A stretch of DNA of 64,000 nucleotides from JANQPX01 sp039197065 (GCA_039197065.1 JBCCUL010000037.1:1-64000); one strand, 5' to 3'; positions 25,323-35,035 are shown, counted from the first letter of the stretch. Notes: a model not told the origin generated them from the sequence alone. Translations and numbers: made by a program.

Positions 25323-25758
25323 CGGGTTGGGCTCCCATTGTTGAGGCGTTCAATGGCGTCATCCCTAAGCCTTCGCCGATGAACTCCCGATGAATTGCTG
25401 TGCTTTTGACAGAACCCGTTAGAGAGGTGTGTAGCCTTGGTCAGGCGTTCGCTGTGCCCCGAGGATCATGAGAGGTGGAGGTTGATTCCCTTGCTACAGG
25501 ATCACCAGGAAAGGATGAGCTGATCCACCGAAAGCCCGCGCTTTTAAGATCGGATACCCGGCTTTAATTGCCTCTTTTTTCCGGTTTTGAAGTTTGGTAT
25601 ACCAGGACTGTCGGACAGGGTTCCCGACAGCGTATGAAGGGGTGCAACTTAGGCGCCGCCGGCTCTTTCGCGCCGGACCGATCGTGCGCCCTCCTTAAAA
25701 CATGAATGTTGCGTCAGGGCCGTCATGTGGCTGGCCGCTTTGGGAGAACGCGCAGGCG
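25323..25758. other. Divergent promoter region of fdhBA and the sortase operon
   Basis: A gene-free stretch of 436 bases between two divergent operons. It contains the GntR-type palindrome at 25595-25604, followed at once by an inverted repeat CTGTCGG / CCGACAG (25608-25614, 25624-25630), in locally AT-rich sequence (25563-25600). No coding frame was seen. Confidence 0.6.
25595..25604. promoter_or_regulatory. GntR/FCD-type operator before fdhB
   Basis: TGGTATACCA, a perfect 10-base palindrome, is identical to the one 38 bases upstream of the gntR gene (35302-35311). It fits the TNGT-N-ACNA operators of FadR-subfamily GntR regulators. It lies about 155 bases before the chosen fdhB start, next to another inverted repeat. 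Confidence 0.62.
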
Positions 25759-27465
25759 ATGGCCATTCTTACGGAAACCGACCGCATCCGACCGGAACCG
25801 CCGCGCCGGAGAAAGCGCAACACGTCCAAGTCGAAGGGCCGCGAGCTCGATGAGATAGCTCTCGAGGACGTGCGCCGTCTGCTCGGTGGCCGTGAGCGTC
25901 GCAGAGACCTTTTGATCGAATTTCTGCATCTCATTCAGGACGAATTTCGCTGTCTGCAGGCAAAGCATATTCGCGCGCTGGCAGAAGAGATGCGCCTGTC
26001 GCAGGTGGAAGTCTATGAGGTCGCGTCCTTCTATGACCATTTCGATGTGGTGCGCGAAGGCGATCCCATCCCGGCGCCCCTCACGGTGCGCGTCTGCAAT
26101 TCCGTCACCTGCATGTGCATGGGCGCGGACCGGCTGCTGGACGACTTGAAAGACGGCGTCGACCCGGACCAGGTCCGCGTTCTCGAAGCGCCTTGCATGG
26201 GCGGTTGCGATGTCGCCCCCGTGCTGCGCGTCGGCGATCGCGAGATCGCGCAGGCCACCGTGGAGAAGCTGACAGCCGCGATCGAGGCCGGCGATACCGA
26301 CCTGCAGATGCCTGAATACAAGATGCTCGAAGCCTATCGGGCGGAAGGCGGCTACGGGCAATGGGAGAAGCTGCGCAGCGGCCAGCTGTCGAGCGACGAT
26401 GTGATCGGCCTTCTATCCGATGCCAATCTTCGCGGCCTCGGCGGCGCCGGTTTCCCGACCGGCAGAAAGTGGAGCTTCGTTCGTGGCTATGATGGTCCAA
26501 GGCTGATGACCATCAATGGCGACGAGGGCGAGCCCGGCACATTCAAGGACCGCTACTACCTCGAGCGCAATCCCCACGCCATGTTCGAAGGGGCCCTGAT
26601 CGGCGCGCACTGCGTGGAGGCGGAGCGCATCTATCTCTACATGCGGGATGAATACCCGGCGGTGCTTGAAATCCTGCGCCGCGAGCTTCGAGCGCTGGAA
26701 GAGGCCGGTCTCGTCGATCCGGGTTTCATCGAGTTACGCCGTGGTGCCGGCGCCTATATCTGCGGCGAAGAGAGCGCGATGATCGAGAGCATCGAGGGCA
26801 AGCGGGGGCTGCCTCGCCATCGCCCGCCCTATATCGCGGAAGTCGGGGTCTTCGGTCGTCCGACGCTCAACAACAATGTCGAAACGCTCTACTGGGTGCC
26901 GGCCATCCTGGAGAAGGGGCCGACATGGTTCGCTGATCAGGGCAAGCCCGATCATCCTGGCATGCGCTCCTGGTCCGTCTCCGGCAGGGTCAAGCAACCC
27001 GGCGTCGTCGTCGCCCCCGCTGGCGTGACGATTGATGAGCTGATCGAACAATGCGGCGGCATGCAGGAGGGCCACACGTTCAAGGCCTACCTGCCCGGCG
27101 GCGCATCCGGCGGCATTCTGCCCGCCTCGATGAACGATGTGCCGCTAGACTTCGGCGGTGAGCTCGCCAAGCTCGATGCCTTCGTCGGCTCCCACGCCAT
27201 CGTGGTGTTCTCCGACAAGGACAGTATGAAGGACGTGGCGCTTAACCTCCTCGATTTCTTCACCCATGAGTCCTGCGGCCAGTGCACGCCTTGCCGCGGC
27301 GGCACGGAGAAGATGGGCAAGCTGCTGCGCCAGAACGGCAAGCTGGACGAGGCCACGATTCGCGATCTGGAGCAGGTCATGCGCGATTCGAGCATCTGCG
27401 GCCTTGGCCAGGCGGCGCCAAACCCGGTGAGCCATCTCTTGATCCATTTCCGGGACGATCTCTGA
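25759..27465 (+). CDS. fdhB: NAD-dependent formate dehydrogenase beta subunit (NuoE-NuoF fusion)
   Basis: Diaphorase subunit that takes electrons from FdhA and reduces NAD+. The N-terminal NuoE-like domain (about residues 35-170) has four cysteines for a 2Fe-2S cluster (C113, C118, C146, C150). The NuoF-like part has the NADH/FMN site (RGLGGAGFPTGRKW, INGDEGEPGTFKDR, GAGAYICGEESAMIESIEG) and the 4Fe-4S motif ESCGQCTPCRGG. The fusion and about 568-residue length match the beta subunit of Methylorubrum FDH1, not the separate-subunit FdsGBA type. ATG 25759 is chosen because the family begins shortly before the charged linker and a GGGAGA site lies upstream; the frame extends 57 bases further. 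fdhA follows after 61 bases. Confidence 0.9.
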   Translation: MAILTETDRIRPEPPRRRKRNTSKSKGRELDEIALEDVRRLLGGRERRRDLLIEFLHLIQDEFRCLQAKHIRALAEEMRLSQVEVYEVASFYDHFDVVREGDPIPAPLTVRVCNSVTCMCMGADRLLDDLKDGVDPDQVRVLEAPCMGGCDVAPVLRVGDREIAQATVEKLTAAIEAGDTDLQMPEYKMLEAYRAEGGYGQWEKLRSGQLSSDDVIGLLSDANLRGLGGAGFPTGRKWSFVRGYDGPRLMTINGDEGEPGTFKDRYYLERNPHAMFEGALIGAHCVEAERIYLYMRDEYPAVLEILRRELRALEEAGLVDPGFIELRRGAGAYICGEESAMIESIEGKRGLPRHRPPYIAEVGVFGRPTLNNNVETLYWVPAILEKGPTWFADQGKPDHPGMRSWSVSGRVKQPGVVVAPAGVTIDELIEQCGGMQEGHTFKAYLPGGASGGILPASMNDVPLDFGGELAKLDAFVGSHAIVVFSDKDSMKDVALNLLDFFTHESCGQCTPCRGGTEKMGKLLRQNGKLDEATIRDLEQVMRDSSICGLGQAAPNPVSHLLIHFRDDL

Positions 27466-27526
27466 TGCCGGGTCTGTCGATCATCGATCGCTGTAAGCCT
27501 AGCGTCGTCGGACGGAGGAGCGACAC

Positions 27527-30328
27527 GTGACCGAGAAAGTGACCTTCAAGCTCAACGGCATCACCGTCTCCGCCTCGCCCGATGAAACCATCTGGCAGGT
27601 CGCCAAACGCGAGGGCACGGCGATCCCGCATCTCTGTTACCTCGATGCGCCCGGCTATCGCGCCGATGGCAATTGCCGCGCCTGCATGGTCGAAGTCGAG
27701 GGGGAGCGCGTGCTGGCTGCGTCCTGCCAGCGCAAGGTGGCCGAGGGGATGGTGGTCAAGACCGGCACCGAGCGCGCCGAGAAGTCGCGTCGGATGGTCT
27801 TCGAGATGCTGGCCGCCGACATGCGCGCACCCGACGAAGGGCCGGATGCAAAATCCAGCTTCTGGCGATGGGCGGGCCAATGGGGCATCGCCGGCAGCGA
27901 TCGGCTGCCCTCGAAGTTCGACGGTGTGGATCCGGCATCGCACGCTGCCGCCACCCACGACGTGTCCAATCCGGCGATTGCCGTCAATCTGGATGCCTGC
28001 ATCGCCTGCAATCTCTGCGTTCGCGCCTGTCGCGAGGTGCAGGTGAACGACGTGCTCGGCATGGCCGATCGCGGCCACCACGCCGTGCCGGTTTTCGATA
28101 TCCATGACCCCATGGGCCTGTCGACCTGCGTGACCTGCGGTGAATGCGTTCAGGTCTGCCCGACGGGCGCTCTGTTCGAAAAGACCCTCATGGATGACGA
28201 CGGCAAGACGCGCGTGGTCGACGATTTCGACAAGGTCACGAACTCCGTCTGCCCGTTCTGCGGTGTGGGTTGCCAGACCAAGGTCTACACCAAGGGCGAA
28301 AAGATCGTGCTGGTCGATGGCCGCGACGGGCCGGCGAACGAAAACCGACTTTGCGTCAAAGGTCGCTTCGGCTTCGACTACGCGATGTCGAATGAACGTC
28401 TGACCAAGCCGCTGATCCGCCGCGCAGATGCGCCCAAACGCGCTGACATCGACATGCGTTTCATGAAGGTCACGGACATCTTCCGTGAAGCGACATGGGA
28501 AGAAGCGATGGAGGTCGCCGCCGGCGGGCTCACCAGGATCCGCGACGAGATCGGCGGCGAGGCGATCGCCGGTTTTGGGTCCGCCAAGGGATCGAACGAA
28601 GAGGCCTATCTTTTCCAGAAACTCATCCGTCAGGGTTTCGGCACCAACAATGTCGATCATTGCACCAGGCTCTGCCACGCCTCCTCGGTCGCGGCCCTTT
28701 TGGAAGGGGTGGGATCCGGTGCCGTCTCCGCGCCCTTCATGGATGCCGGAAAGGCCGATTGCGTCATCATCATCGGTGCCCGTCCCGCCACCAACCATCC
28801 GGTCGCGGCGACCTACTTCAAGCGCGCCGCCAAGGACGGCACCAAGCTGGTCATCATGGATCCGCGCGGCCAGGAGCTGATGCGCCACGCGGAACATTCG
28901 ATCAAGTTCAAGCCCGGCACCGATGTCGCGATGCTGAATGCGATGATCCATACGATCATCGAAGAGGGCCTGACCGACACACAATACATCCAGGCCAACG
29001 CCTCCGGGTTCGATGCGCTCAAGGAAAAGGTGAAGGACTTCTCGCCGGAGGAAATGGCCGAGGTCTGCGGCGTGGAAGCCTCGACGTTGCGCGAGGTTGC
29101 AAGGCTGTACGCCACATCTGAACGCTCCATGATCTTCTGGGGCATGGGCATTTCCCAGCACACCCACGGCACGGACAATTCCCGCTGCCTGATCGCGCTT
29201 GCCCTGATCACCGGCCAGGTCGGCCGTCCCGGCACGGGCCTGCATCCGCTGCGCGGACAGAACAATGTGCAGGGCGCATCGGACGCCGGCCTCATCCCGA
29301 TGATGTATCCGGATTATCGCTCGGTGGAGCGCGACGACGTGCGCTCGCAGATGGAGGATTTCTGGGGACGTCCCCTCGATCCCGCGCGAGGATTGACCGT
29401 GATTGAAATCCTCGATGCGATCCTCGCCGGCAACGTCAAGGGCATGTACATCCTGGGCGAGAACCCGGCGATGTCCGATCCCGACCAGCTCCACGCCAGG
29501 GATGCGCTGGCGGCGCTCGATCATCTGGTCGTGCAGGACATCTTTCTCACCGAGACCTGCTGGCATGCCGATGTGGTTCTGCCGGCCTCGGCCCATGCCG
29601 AAAAGCTCGGCACTTACTCCAACACCAACCGGCAGGTGCAGATCGGCAGGCCGGCCTTGCCGCTGCCGGGCGACGCCAGGCTCGATATCGATATCGTTAT
29701 CGACATGGCCAGGCGCTGCGGCCTCGATTGGAACTATGCCGACGCCGCTGCCGTCTATGAGGAAATGCGCGAGGTGATGCCGTCACTCAATTACATCCCC
29801 TGGGCGCGGCTGGTGGCCGAAGAGAGCGTCACCTATCCCAGCGAGCCGGATGGCACAGAAGACTGGGTCGTCTTCGGCGATGGCTTCCCGACCGAGGATG
29901 GCCGCGGCCGCATCGTGCCCGCCGATCTCAGAGCGCCGGACGAGGTGCCGGACGAGGATTACCCCATGGTGCTGACCACCGGGCGCCTGCTGGAACACTG
30001 GCACACCGGATCGATGACGCGGCACGCCAATGTTCTGGACGATATCGAGCCTGAAGGCTTTGCCGCCATGAACCCGCATGAAATCGAACGGCAAGGTCTG
30101 AAGCAGGGCGACATGATCAGGGTCGTAACCCGCCGCGGCGCGATTCAGGCGCTCTTGCGTTCTGATCGCGAAGTGGCTGATGGCATGATTTTCATCCCCT
30201 TCTGCTTCAACGAAAGCCCCGCCAACGCCCTGACCAACCCGATGCTGGATCCCTTCGGCAAGATCCCGGAGTTCAAGTTCTGCGCGGCGAAAGTGGAGCA
30301 GGTGACGCAAGAAGAGGCCGCGGACTAG
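27527..30328 (+). CDS. fdhA: Formate dehydrogenase alpha subunit (W/Mo-bis-MGD)
   Basis: Catalytic subunit oxidising formate to CO2. Domains in order: 2Fe-2S ferredoxin domain (C37, C50, C53, C67); two 4Fe-4S clusters (CIACNLCVRAC, CVTCGECVQVC); the molybdopterin-oxidoreductase 4Fe-4S site (CPFCGVGC with C276); and the active site TRLCHA, where C383 should bind the metal and H384 acts in catalysis, so this is a Cys, not selenocysteine, enzyme. The C-terminal dinucleotide-binding domain is complete. 933 residues. GTG start with a GGAGGAG site. Whether tungsten or molybdenum is used cannot be read; the FDH1 likeness favours tungsten. The stop codon is the insertion point of an IS5-family element, leaving the protein intact but cutting off anything once co-transcribed downstream. 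Confidence 0.94.
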   Translation: MTEKVTFKLNGITVSASPDETIWQVAKREGTAIPHLCYLDAPGYRADGNCRACMVEVEGERVLAASCQRKVAEGMVVKTGTERAEKSRRMVFEMLAADMRAPDEGPDAKSSFWRWAGQWGIAGSDRLPSKFDGVDPASHAAATHDVSNPAIAVNLDACIACNLCVRACREVQVNDVLGMADRGHHAVPVFDIHDPMGLSTCVTCGECVQVCPTGALFEKTLMDDDGKTRVVDDFDKVTNSVCPFCGVGCQTKVYTKGEKIVLVDGRDGPANENRLCVKGRFGFDYAMSNERLTKPLIRRADAPKRADIDMRFMKVTDIFREATWEEAMEVAAGGLTRIRDEIGGEAIAGFGSAKGSNEEAYLFQKLIRQGFGTNNVDHCTRLCHASSVAALLEGVGSGAVSAPFMDAGKADCVIIIGARPATNHPVAATYFKRAAKDGTKLVIMDPRGQELMRHAEHSIKFKPGTDVAMLNAMIHTIIEEGLTDTQYIQANASGFDALKEKVKDFSPEEMAEVCGVEASTLREVARLYATSERSMIFWGMGISQHTHGTDNSRCLIALALITGQVGRPGTGLHPLRGQNNVQGASDAGLIPMMYPDYRSVERDDVRSQMEDFWGRPLDPARGLTVIEILDAILAGNVKGMYILGENPAMSDPDQLHARDALAALDHLVVQDIFLTETCWHADVVLPASAHAEKLGTYSNTNRQVQIGRPALPLPGDARLDIDIVIDMARRCGLDWNYADAAAVYEEMREVMPSLNYIPWARLVAEESVTYPSEPDGTEDWVVFGDGFPTEDGRGRIVPADLRAPDEVPDEDYPMVLTTGRLLEHWHTGSMTRHANVLDDIEPEGFAAMNPHEIERQGLKQGDMIRVVTRRGAIQALLRSDREVADGMIFIPFCFNESPANALTNPMLDPFGKIPEFKFCAAKVEQVTQEEAAD

Positions 30329-31261
30329 GCTGTGGTGACAATTCATCTGAGCCAGATTTCGATGGCTGCGATTTTGACGAAGCCCATGAAATTGCTGATA
30401 AGTTTGTCGTAACGGGTGGCAATGCGTCGGAATTGCTTGAGCTTGTTGAAGAACCTTTCGATGATATTGCGCTCTTTGTAGAGCACCTTGTCAGAGGCGT
30501 GCTGATGCTTGCGATGGCGCCTTGGCGGGATGACGGGCTCGGCGCCGGCATCGAGGATGGCGCCCATCAGGCGGTCGGCATCGTAGGCTCGGTCGGCGAG
30601 TACGGCACCAGGCTTGATGCCGTCGATCAGACCGAGGGCCTTGGCCATATCGTTTTCCTGGCCAGGCCCCGGCAGCAAGCGACAAGGGTGCCCTAGGGCA
30701 TCGGTGGCAGTGGACAGCTTTGTCGAGAAACCGCCCCTTGAACGGCCCAAACCTTGGGCTTTCTGCCCTTTTTTCTTTGGTGCACCGGCCGCATGCTGAT
30801 GGGCACGGATGATGGTGCTGTCCAGCATCCCCGCCTGCAGCCGCATCACGGCGAAGGTCGGGCCCGTCACGCCGGATCTTCCGGCCGATGGCCCTGCAGA
30901 CCGGGACATCAGCCATTCGAGGTCGGCGTCGTCGCCCAACTGCTCGAACAACCGGTCGATCAGGCCGCGCTCAACCCAGCGATAATAGCGCCGTTTGACC
31001 GTCTGAAACGCGCCGAAATCAGGCGGCAGGTGCCTCCATCTCGCCCCGGAGCGAGCCATCCAAAGTAGCGCATTGATAAATCGCCGATTGTTGGTCCGTG
31101 GCCCACCTGCGCCTTCGCTGCCACCGGGGATCAGCGGCAAAATCCGTGCCCATTGATCGTCACGAAATTCATCTCGACCCAAGGCCAATCTCCCAGAATA
31201 TCATTTGAGATCATCATCTTGGGGCAATCACATAAGACAATAGGCGAATTGTCACCACGAC
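30329..31261 (-). mobile_element. IS5-family insertion sequence (single ORF)
   Basis: An insertion of about 933 bases bounded by imperfect 17-base inverted repeats (GGCTGTGGTGACAATTC on the left; the right end reads GGTCGTGGTGACAATTC on the minus strand, two mismatches). CTAG flanks both ends (30325-30328 and 31262-31265) as the apparent target duplication, in line with the YTAR targets of the IS427 group. The left CTAG contains the TAG stop of fdhA and the right one starts a CTAGAGC intergenic module. Ends, target duplication and transposase are all intact, which suggests a recent insertion. Confidence 0.87.
30343..31188 (-). CDS. IS5-family transposase (DDE)
   Basis: A 281-residue transposase in one frame. 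The N-terminal part (DDQWARILPLIPGG, LLWMARSGARWRHLPPDFGAF) is the DUF4096-type DNA-binding region; the DDE catalytic core includes MLDSTIIRAHQHAAGA, VLADRAYDADRL and the YKERNIIERFFNKLKQFRRIATRY C-terminal motif. Many IS427-group elements split this protein by a frameshift; here it is continuous. It occupies nearly the whole element. Confidence 0.92.
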   Translation of the reverse strand: MALGRDEFRDDQWARILPLIPGGSEGAGGPRTNNRRFINALLWMARSGARWRHLPPDFGAFQTVKRRYYRWVERGLIDRLFEQLGDDADLEWLMSRSAGPSAGRSGVTGPTFAVMRLQAGMLDSTIIRAHQHAAGAPKKKGQKAQGLGRSRGGFSTKLSTATDALGHPCRLLPGPGQENDMAKALGLIDGIKPGAVLADRAYDADRLMGAILDAGAEPVIPPRRHRKHQHASDKVLYKERNIIERFFNKLKQFRRIATRYDKLISNFMGFVKIAAIEIWLR

Positions 31262-31368
31262 CTAGAGCTTTATCCGATCAAGTGGGATCACTTGACCGAT
31301 AAGAGAATGCGGCGAAACAACGAGATTGAGCGTCTGTTTCGATCGCTTGCGATCGGAAACTGCTCTAG
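31262..31368. repeat. CTAGAGC-bounded intergenic module 2
   Basis: Runs from CTAGAGC (31262-31268) to GCTCTAG (31362-31368), with internal inverted pieces: CAAGTG / CACTTG around 31277-31293 and GATCGC / GCGATC around 31341-31354. Before the insertion its first bases were continuous with the TAG stop of fdhA, the same geometry as module 1 beside the response regulator. Confidence 0.55.
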
Positions 31369-31712
31369 GGGCTCACCGACGTCGAGTTCGCTTTTTTTGA
31401 ACCTAGTGGCGGGGCACAAGCGAAGGCGAAACCGTTTCCTGCACCACGCACAGGCGATTGATAGCGGCAGGCGGTATGCCCTGATCATTCGGTTCCCATC
31501 GTGATCACCAAGAGGCTGACCCAAGATGAACTGAGTGATTTCCTCATGTTGCAGCCGAGGTAAGGCGAGAAAGAGGCCGATAAACGGTGCAGCGCACCGC
31601 TCAAAGCCGATGACGACGTCTGGGACAATTGGGGTGCGAACCTGCAGGCGGTCTGTCCGCGATACCTCGTCGTCCCCTGCTGCCTATGGTGCATCTGTGC
31701 GCGTCAGGCTTC

Positions 31713-31895
31713 TCAACAGATGCGTAAATGCAAGGTCATGAGGTCACTCAACTCACTTTGGGTCAGGTTCCGAGACCGGTGGTATGCGGCCATCTTTCGG
31801 AAGGTCTGGATGACAGCTATTGTCTCCAACCCATCATCATACGGCGGCGGCTCACATCTTCCACAAATCCTCGGCCTAAGCTGTTGATTCTGCAT
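31713..31895 (-). pseudogene. Possible small or remnant coding sequence, unknown function
   Basis: Sixty codons from an ATG at 31895, with protein-like composition: MQNQQLRPRICGRCEPPPYD, then an amphipathic stretch IAVIQTFRKMAAYHRS and LSDLMTLHLRIC before the stop. The frame continues upstream through the palindromic repeat, which cannot be original coding sequence, so the 5' end has been displaced. No family is recognised. It may be the tail of a lost gene. Confidence 0.3.
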
Positions 31896-32052
31896 TAATT
31901 CTCTGAAGACGGCTCTAACTGCCTCGCTTGAACTGATGCGCAGCCCGCCGAATCTCCCGCAAAAGCAACCAAGGCTTAATGGCTGTAAGCGCAACAGCTT
32001 ACAGTGATTGGGATTAACGTATTTTTCATGACAGCTACTGATAATGGCGCCC

Positions 32053-32127
32053 TGGTCCATGCGATCCTGGGAGGCTGCGCTCAAAAACAGAACAGCTGAG
32101 TTCGGACTCCCACGATCGCATGGACCA
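32053..32127. repeat. Palindromic intergenic repeat, copy 2
   Basis: Arms of 21 bases with one mismatch: TGGTCCATGCGATCCTGGGAG at 32053-32073 begins the left arm and its near reverse complement ends at 32127. The first 17 arm bases equal those of copy 1 (4506-4587), and a shared TTCGGACT/CTCGGACT block precedes the right arm. The loops differ, so the palindromic arms are what is conserved. Confidence 0.78.
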
Positions 32128-32188
32128 CCAAAGCCACGATGCCGGATAAGACTTAGCATCTGGTTAAAGGAACCAGCGGTTAAGGGAA

Positions 32189-32319
32189 CTAGAGCATTTC
32201 CGGGGCAAGTTGATCCAGCCCGCACCCCCTCCCGACCACCCAATGCAAGGGTACCCTATGGGTGGTCGGGAGGGGGGTGCGGGCCGGTGCCGCGTAAACC
32301 TGACTAGAGAATGCTCTAG
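32189..32319. repeat. CTAGAGC-bounded module 3 with a 24-base hairpin
   Basis: Outer perfect 10-base inverted repeat CTAGAGCATT / AATGCTCTAG (32189-32198, 32310-32319) encloses a very strong hairpin: a C-rich arm at 32219-32242 and its complement at 32259-32283 with one extra G, and a 16-base loop containing a KpnI-like GGTACC. Such a stem would block transcription or replication if extruded. The module's right end is the stop codon of a coding remnant. Confidence 0.78.
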
Positions 32320-32461
32320 ACTGAAGACGCGTCACTGGTGACGTCGAAGGTGAGCCAGTCAGCGACTTGATGGCTGAGCATCTTGTCGATCAGATGAAGT
32401 TTCCAGATGGTAGCGTCGTTGCCGACCCGAGATGACAGCGCGTTGGTCTCAATTCTGTCCT
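32316..32461 (-). pseudogene. C-terminal coding remnant, unknown family
   Basis: The minus strand reads 47 sense codons, including IWKLHLIDKMLSHQVADWL and TFDVTSDASSV, ending in TAG. The upstream frame breaks by a one- or two-base shift near 32460, after which a different frame carries MVTGTTTLETHLDR, which could be the earlier part. The TAG lies in the CTAGAGC end of module 3. No family recognised; calling it a decayed gene is inference. Confidence 0.35.
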
Positions 32462-32743
32462 GTCGAGATGTGTTTCGAGTGTCGTGGTGCCGGTGACCAT
32501 CTTAAGAGCTATCGAACGGCTTCATCGTCTTGCAACCGAAGTCCGGATAGGATTAGGGCGCTTGCGCGATACAGCGTATCAGTCGAGCCAGATAGCGATG
32601 TCTGAACCAGCTTGGGAGACGATCCTTCGGTGGGCTTGTCCGTGGTCTCCTACGTTGTCCTCGTCGCTTCTGGCGTCACGAACTCTCGCATCGGCTTAAG
32701 GTCAACATTATGAAATCGCTCGATGATTTTCGGGCGCTCTCTC

Positions 32744-32782
32744 AATAAAAGAGAGCCGACCATGACGTCAATGACCGGCTCT
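32744..32782 (-). terminator. Terminator of the sucCD operon
   Basis: On the minus strand AGAGCCGGTCAT and ATGGTCGGCTCT form a 12-base stem with two imperfect pairs around a short loop, followed by CTTTTATT. It lies about 150 bases after the sucD stop codon and is in the correct orientation. Confidence 0.65.
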
Positions 32783-32933
32783 TTACAGGAAACCAGCTGA
32801 TCTTTTATTGCCTAGCCTTCGCTAGCCCACCGGTGGGTGACGACGAATGATTCCCTCTGCGACCGGCGCGACCGATTGATTGGTTGCGATCAAGCCGCAG
32901 CGGGTTCAGACACCCAACGATGCGGTCCTGCCT

Positions 32934-33836
<903 letters not shown>

Positions 33837-33841
33837 GGGGT

Positions 33842-35035
33842 TCAGCCTTTCACCGCTTTGACGATTTTCTGCGCGGCATCGTCGAGATCATCGGCCGCGA
33901 CCACGTCCACATCGCTCTCGTTCAAAATGCGCTTACCTTCTTCAACCTTAGTGCCTTCCAGCCTGACCACCAAAGGTACCTTCAGGCCGACATCCCTGAC
34001 CGCCGTCACCACCCCTTCTGCGATCGTATCGCAGCGCATGATGCCGCCGAAAATATTGACCAGGATGCCCTTCACCTTGGGATCGGCGGTGATGATCTTG
34101 AAGGCGGCCGTGACCTTCTCCGTGGTGGCGCCGCCGCCGACATCGAGGAAGTTCGCCGGTTCGGCACCGTAGAGCTTGATGATGTCCATCGTCGCCATGG
34201 CGAGGCCGGCGCCGTTGACCATGCAGCCGATATCGCCGTCCAGTGCGACATAGGACAGATCGTATTTCGCGGCCTCGATTTCCTTTTCGTCCTCCTCGGT
34301 GAGGTCCCGGAGCTCGGCGATCTCGGGCTGGCGGAAGCCGGCATTGCCGTCGAAGGAAACCTTGGCGTCCAGCACCCGAAGGGAGCCGTTGCCAAGCACG
34401 ACCAATGGGTTGATCTCTAAAAGGCTCATGTCGCAGTCGACGAAAGCTTTGTAGAGATTGCGGAAGAGATCGGACGCCTCATCGGCGGCCGGCGCCGTTA
34501 GCTGGAAAGCACTCACCAGCTTTTCAATCTCCTGATCGGTCACCCCCTTCGAAGGGAGAACGTCGATCGTATGGATCTTGTCCGGCGTCTCCTCGGCCAC
34601 CGCCTCGATATCCATGCCGCCTTCGGTCGAGGCGACGAAGCTGACCCTGCCGGTCTCGCGGTTGACGAGGATCGAGCAATAGAGTTCGCGCGCGATGTCC
34701 GCGCCATCCTCAAGATAGAGCCGATTGACCTGCTTGCCGGCGGGACCGGTCTGCTTGGTGACCAGCGTGTTGCCGAGCATTTCCTTCACATGGGCACGCA
34801 CCTCGTCGGGAGACTTCGCGATGCGCACGCCGCCTTGAGCATCAGCGCCAAGTTCCTTGAACCTGCCTTTGCCGCGTCCGCCGGCGTGGATCTGCGATTT
34901 CACCACATAGACCGGTCCCGGCAGGGCATCGATCGCCGCATCGATATCGGCCAGGTCCAGGATCGGCACGCCCTTGGATATCGGTGCGCCGAATTTGGCG
35001 AGGACCTGCTTGGCCTGGTATTCATGGATGTTCAT
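33842..35035 (-). CDS. sucC: Succinate-CoA ligase beta subunit
   Basis: ATP-grasp subunit giving nucleotide and succinate specificity. It begins MNIHEYQAKQVLAKFGAPI, the SucC signature, with YVVKSQIHAGGRGKGRFKEL (nucleotide loop), NPLVVLGNGSLRVLDAKVSFDGNA region (metal site) and NIFGGIMRCDTIAEG (succinate/phosphate site). 397 residues, complete. Divergent from gntR-oxc; the 313-base gap holds the GntR-type operator, so shared control is possible. Sequence features are of ordinary SucC rather than malate thiokinase, but the two cannot be separated firmly by eye. Confidence 0.92.
   Translation of the reverse strand: MNIHEYQAKQVLAKFGAPISKGVPILDLADIDAAIDALPGPVYVVKSQIHAGGRGKGRFKELGADAQGGVRIAKSPDEVRAHVKEMLGNTLVTKQTGPAGKQVNRLYLEDGADIARELYCSILVNRETGRVSFVASTEGGMDIEAVAEETPDKIHTIDVLPSKGVTDQEIEKLVSAFQLTAPAADEASDLFRNLYKAFVDCDMSLLEINPLVVLGNGSLRVLDAKVSFDGNAGFRQPEIAELRDLTEEDEKEIEAAKYDLSYVALDGDIGCMVNGAGLAMATMDIIKLYGAEPANFLDVGGGATTEKVTAAFKIITADPKVKGILVNIFGGIMRCDTIAEGVVTAVRDVGLKVPLVVRLEGTKVEEGKRILNESDVDVVAADDLDDAAQKIVKAVKG

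Larger units (their letters stand above)
31262..32933. other. Gene-poor scar region between the IS element and sucCD
   Basis: About 1.7 kb without a confident gene in an otherwise packed window. Base composition is less GC-rich than its neighbours. It contains two CTAGAGC modules, copy 2 of the palindromic repeat, a long hairpin, two coding remnants and the sucCD terminator. The mixture looks like an insertion hotspot or the residue of lost genes downstream of fdhA. Confidence 0.65.

Noticed and set aside
27377..29596. A 739-codon open frame antisense to fdhA
   Set aside because: Codon-position GC bias and the intact fdhA motifs on the other strand explain it; no start site or domain.
32484..32699. 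A 71-codon frame in the scar region
   Set aside because: Composition not protein-like and no ribosome site; not called even as a remnant.
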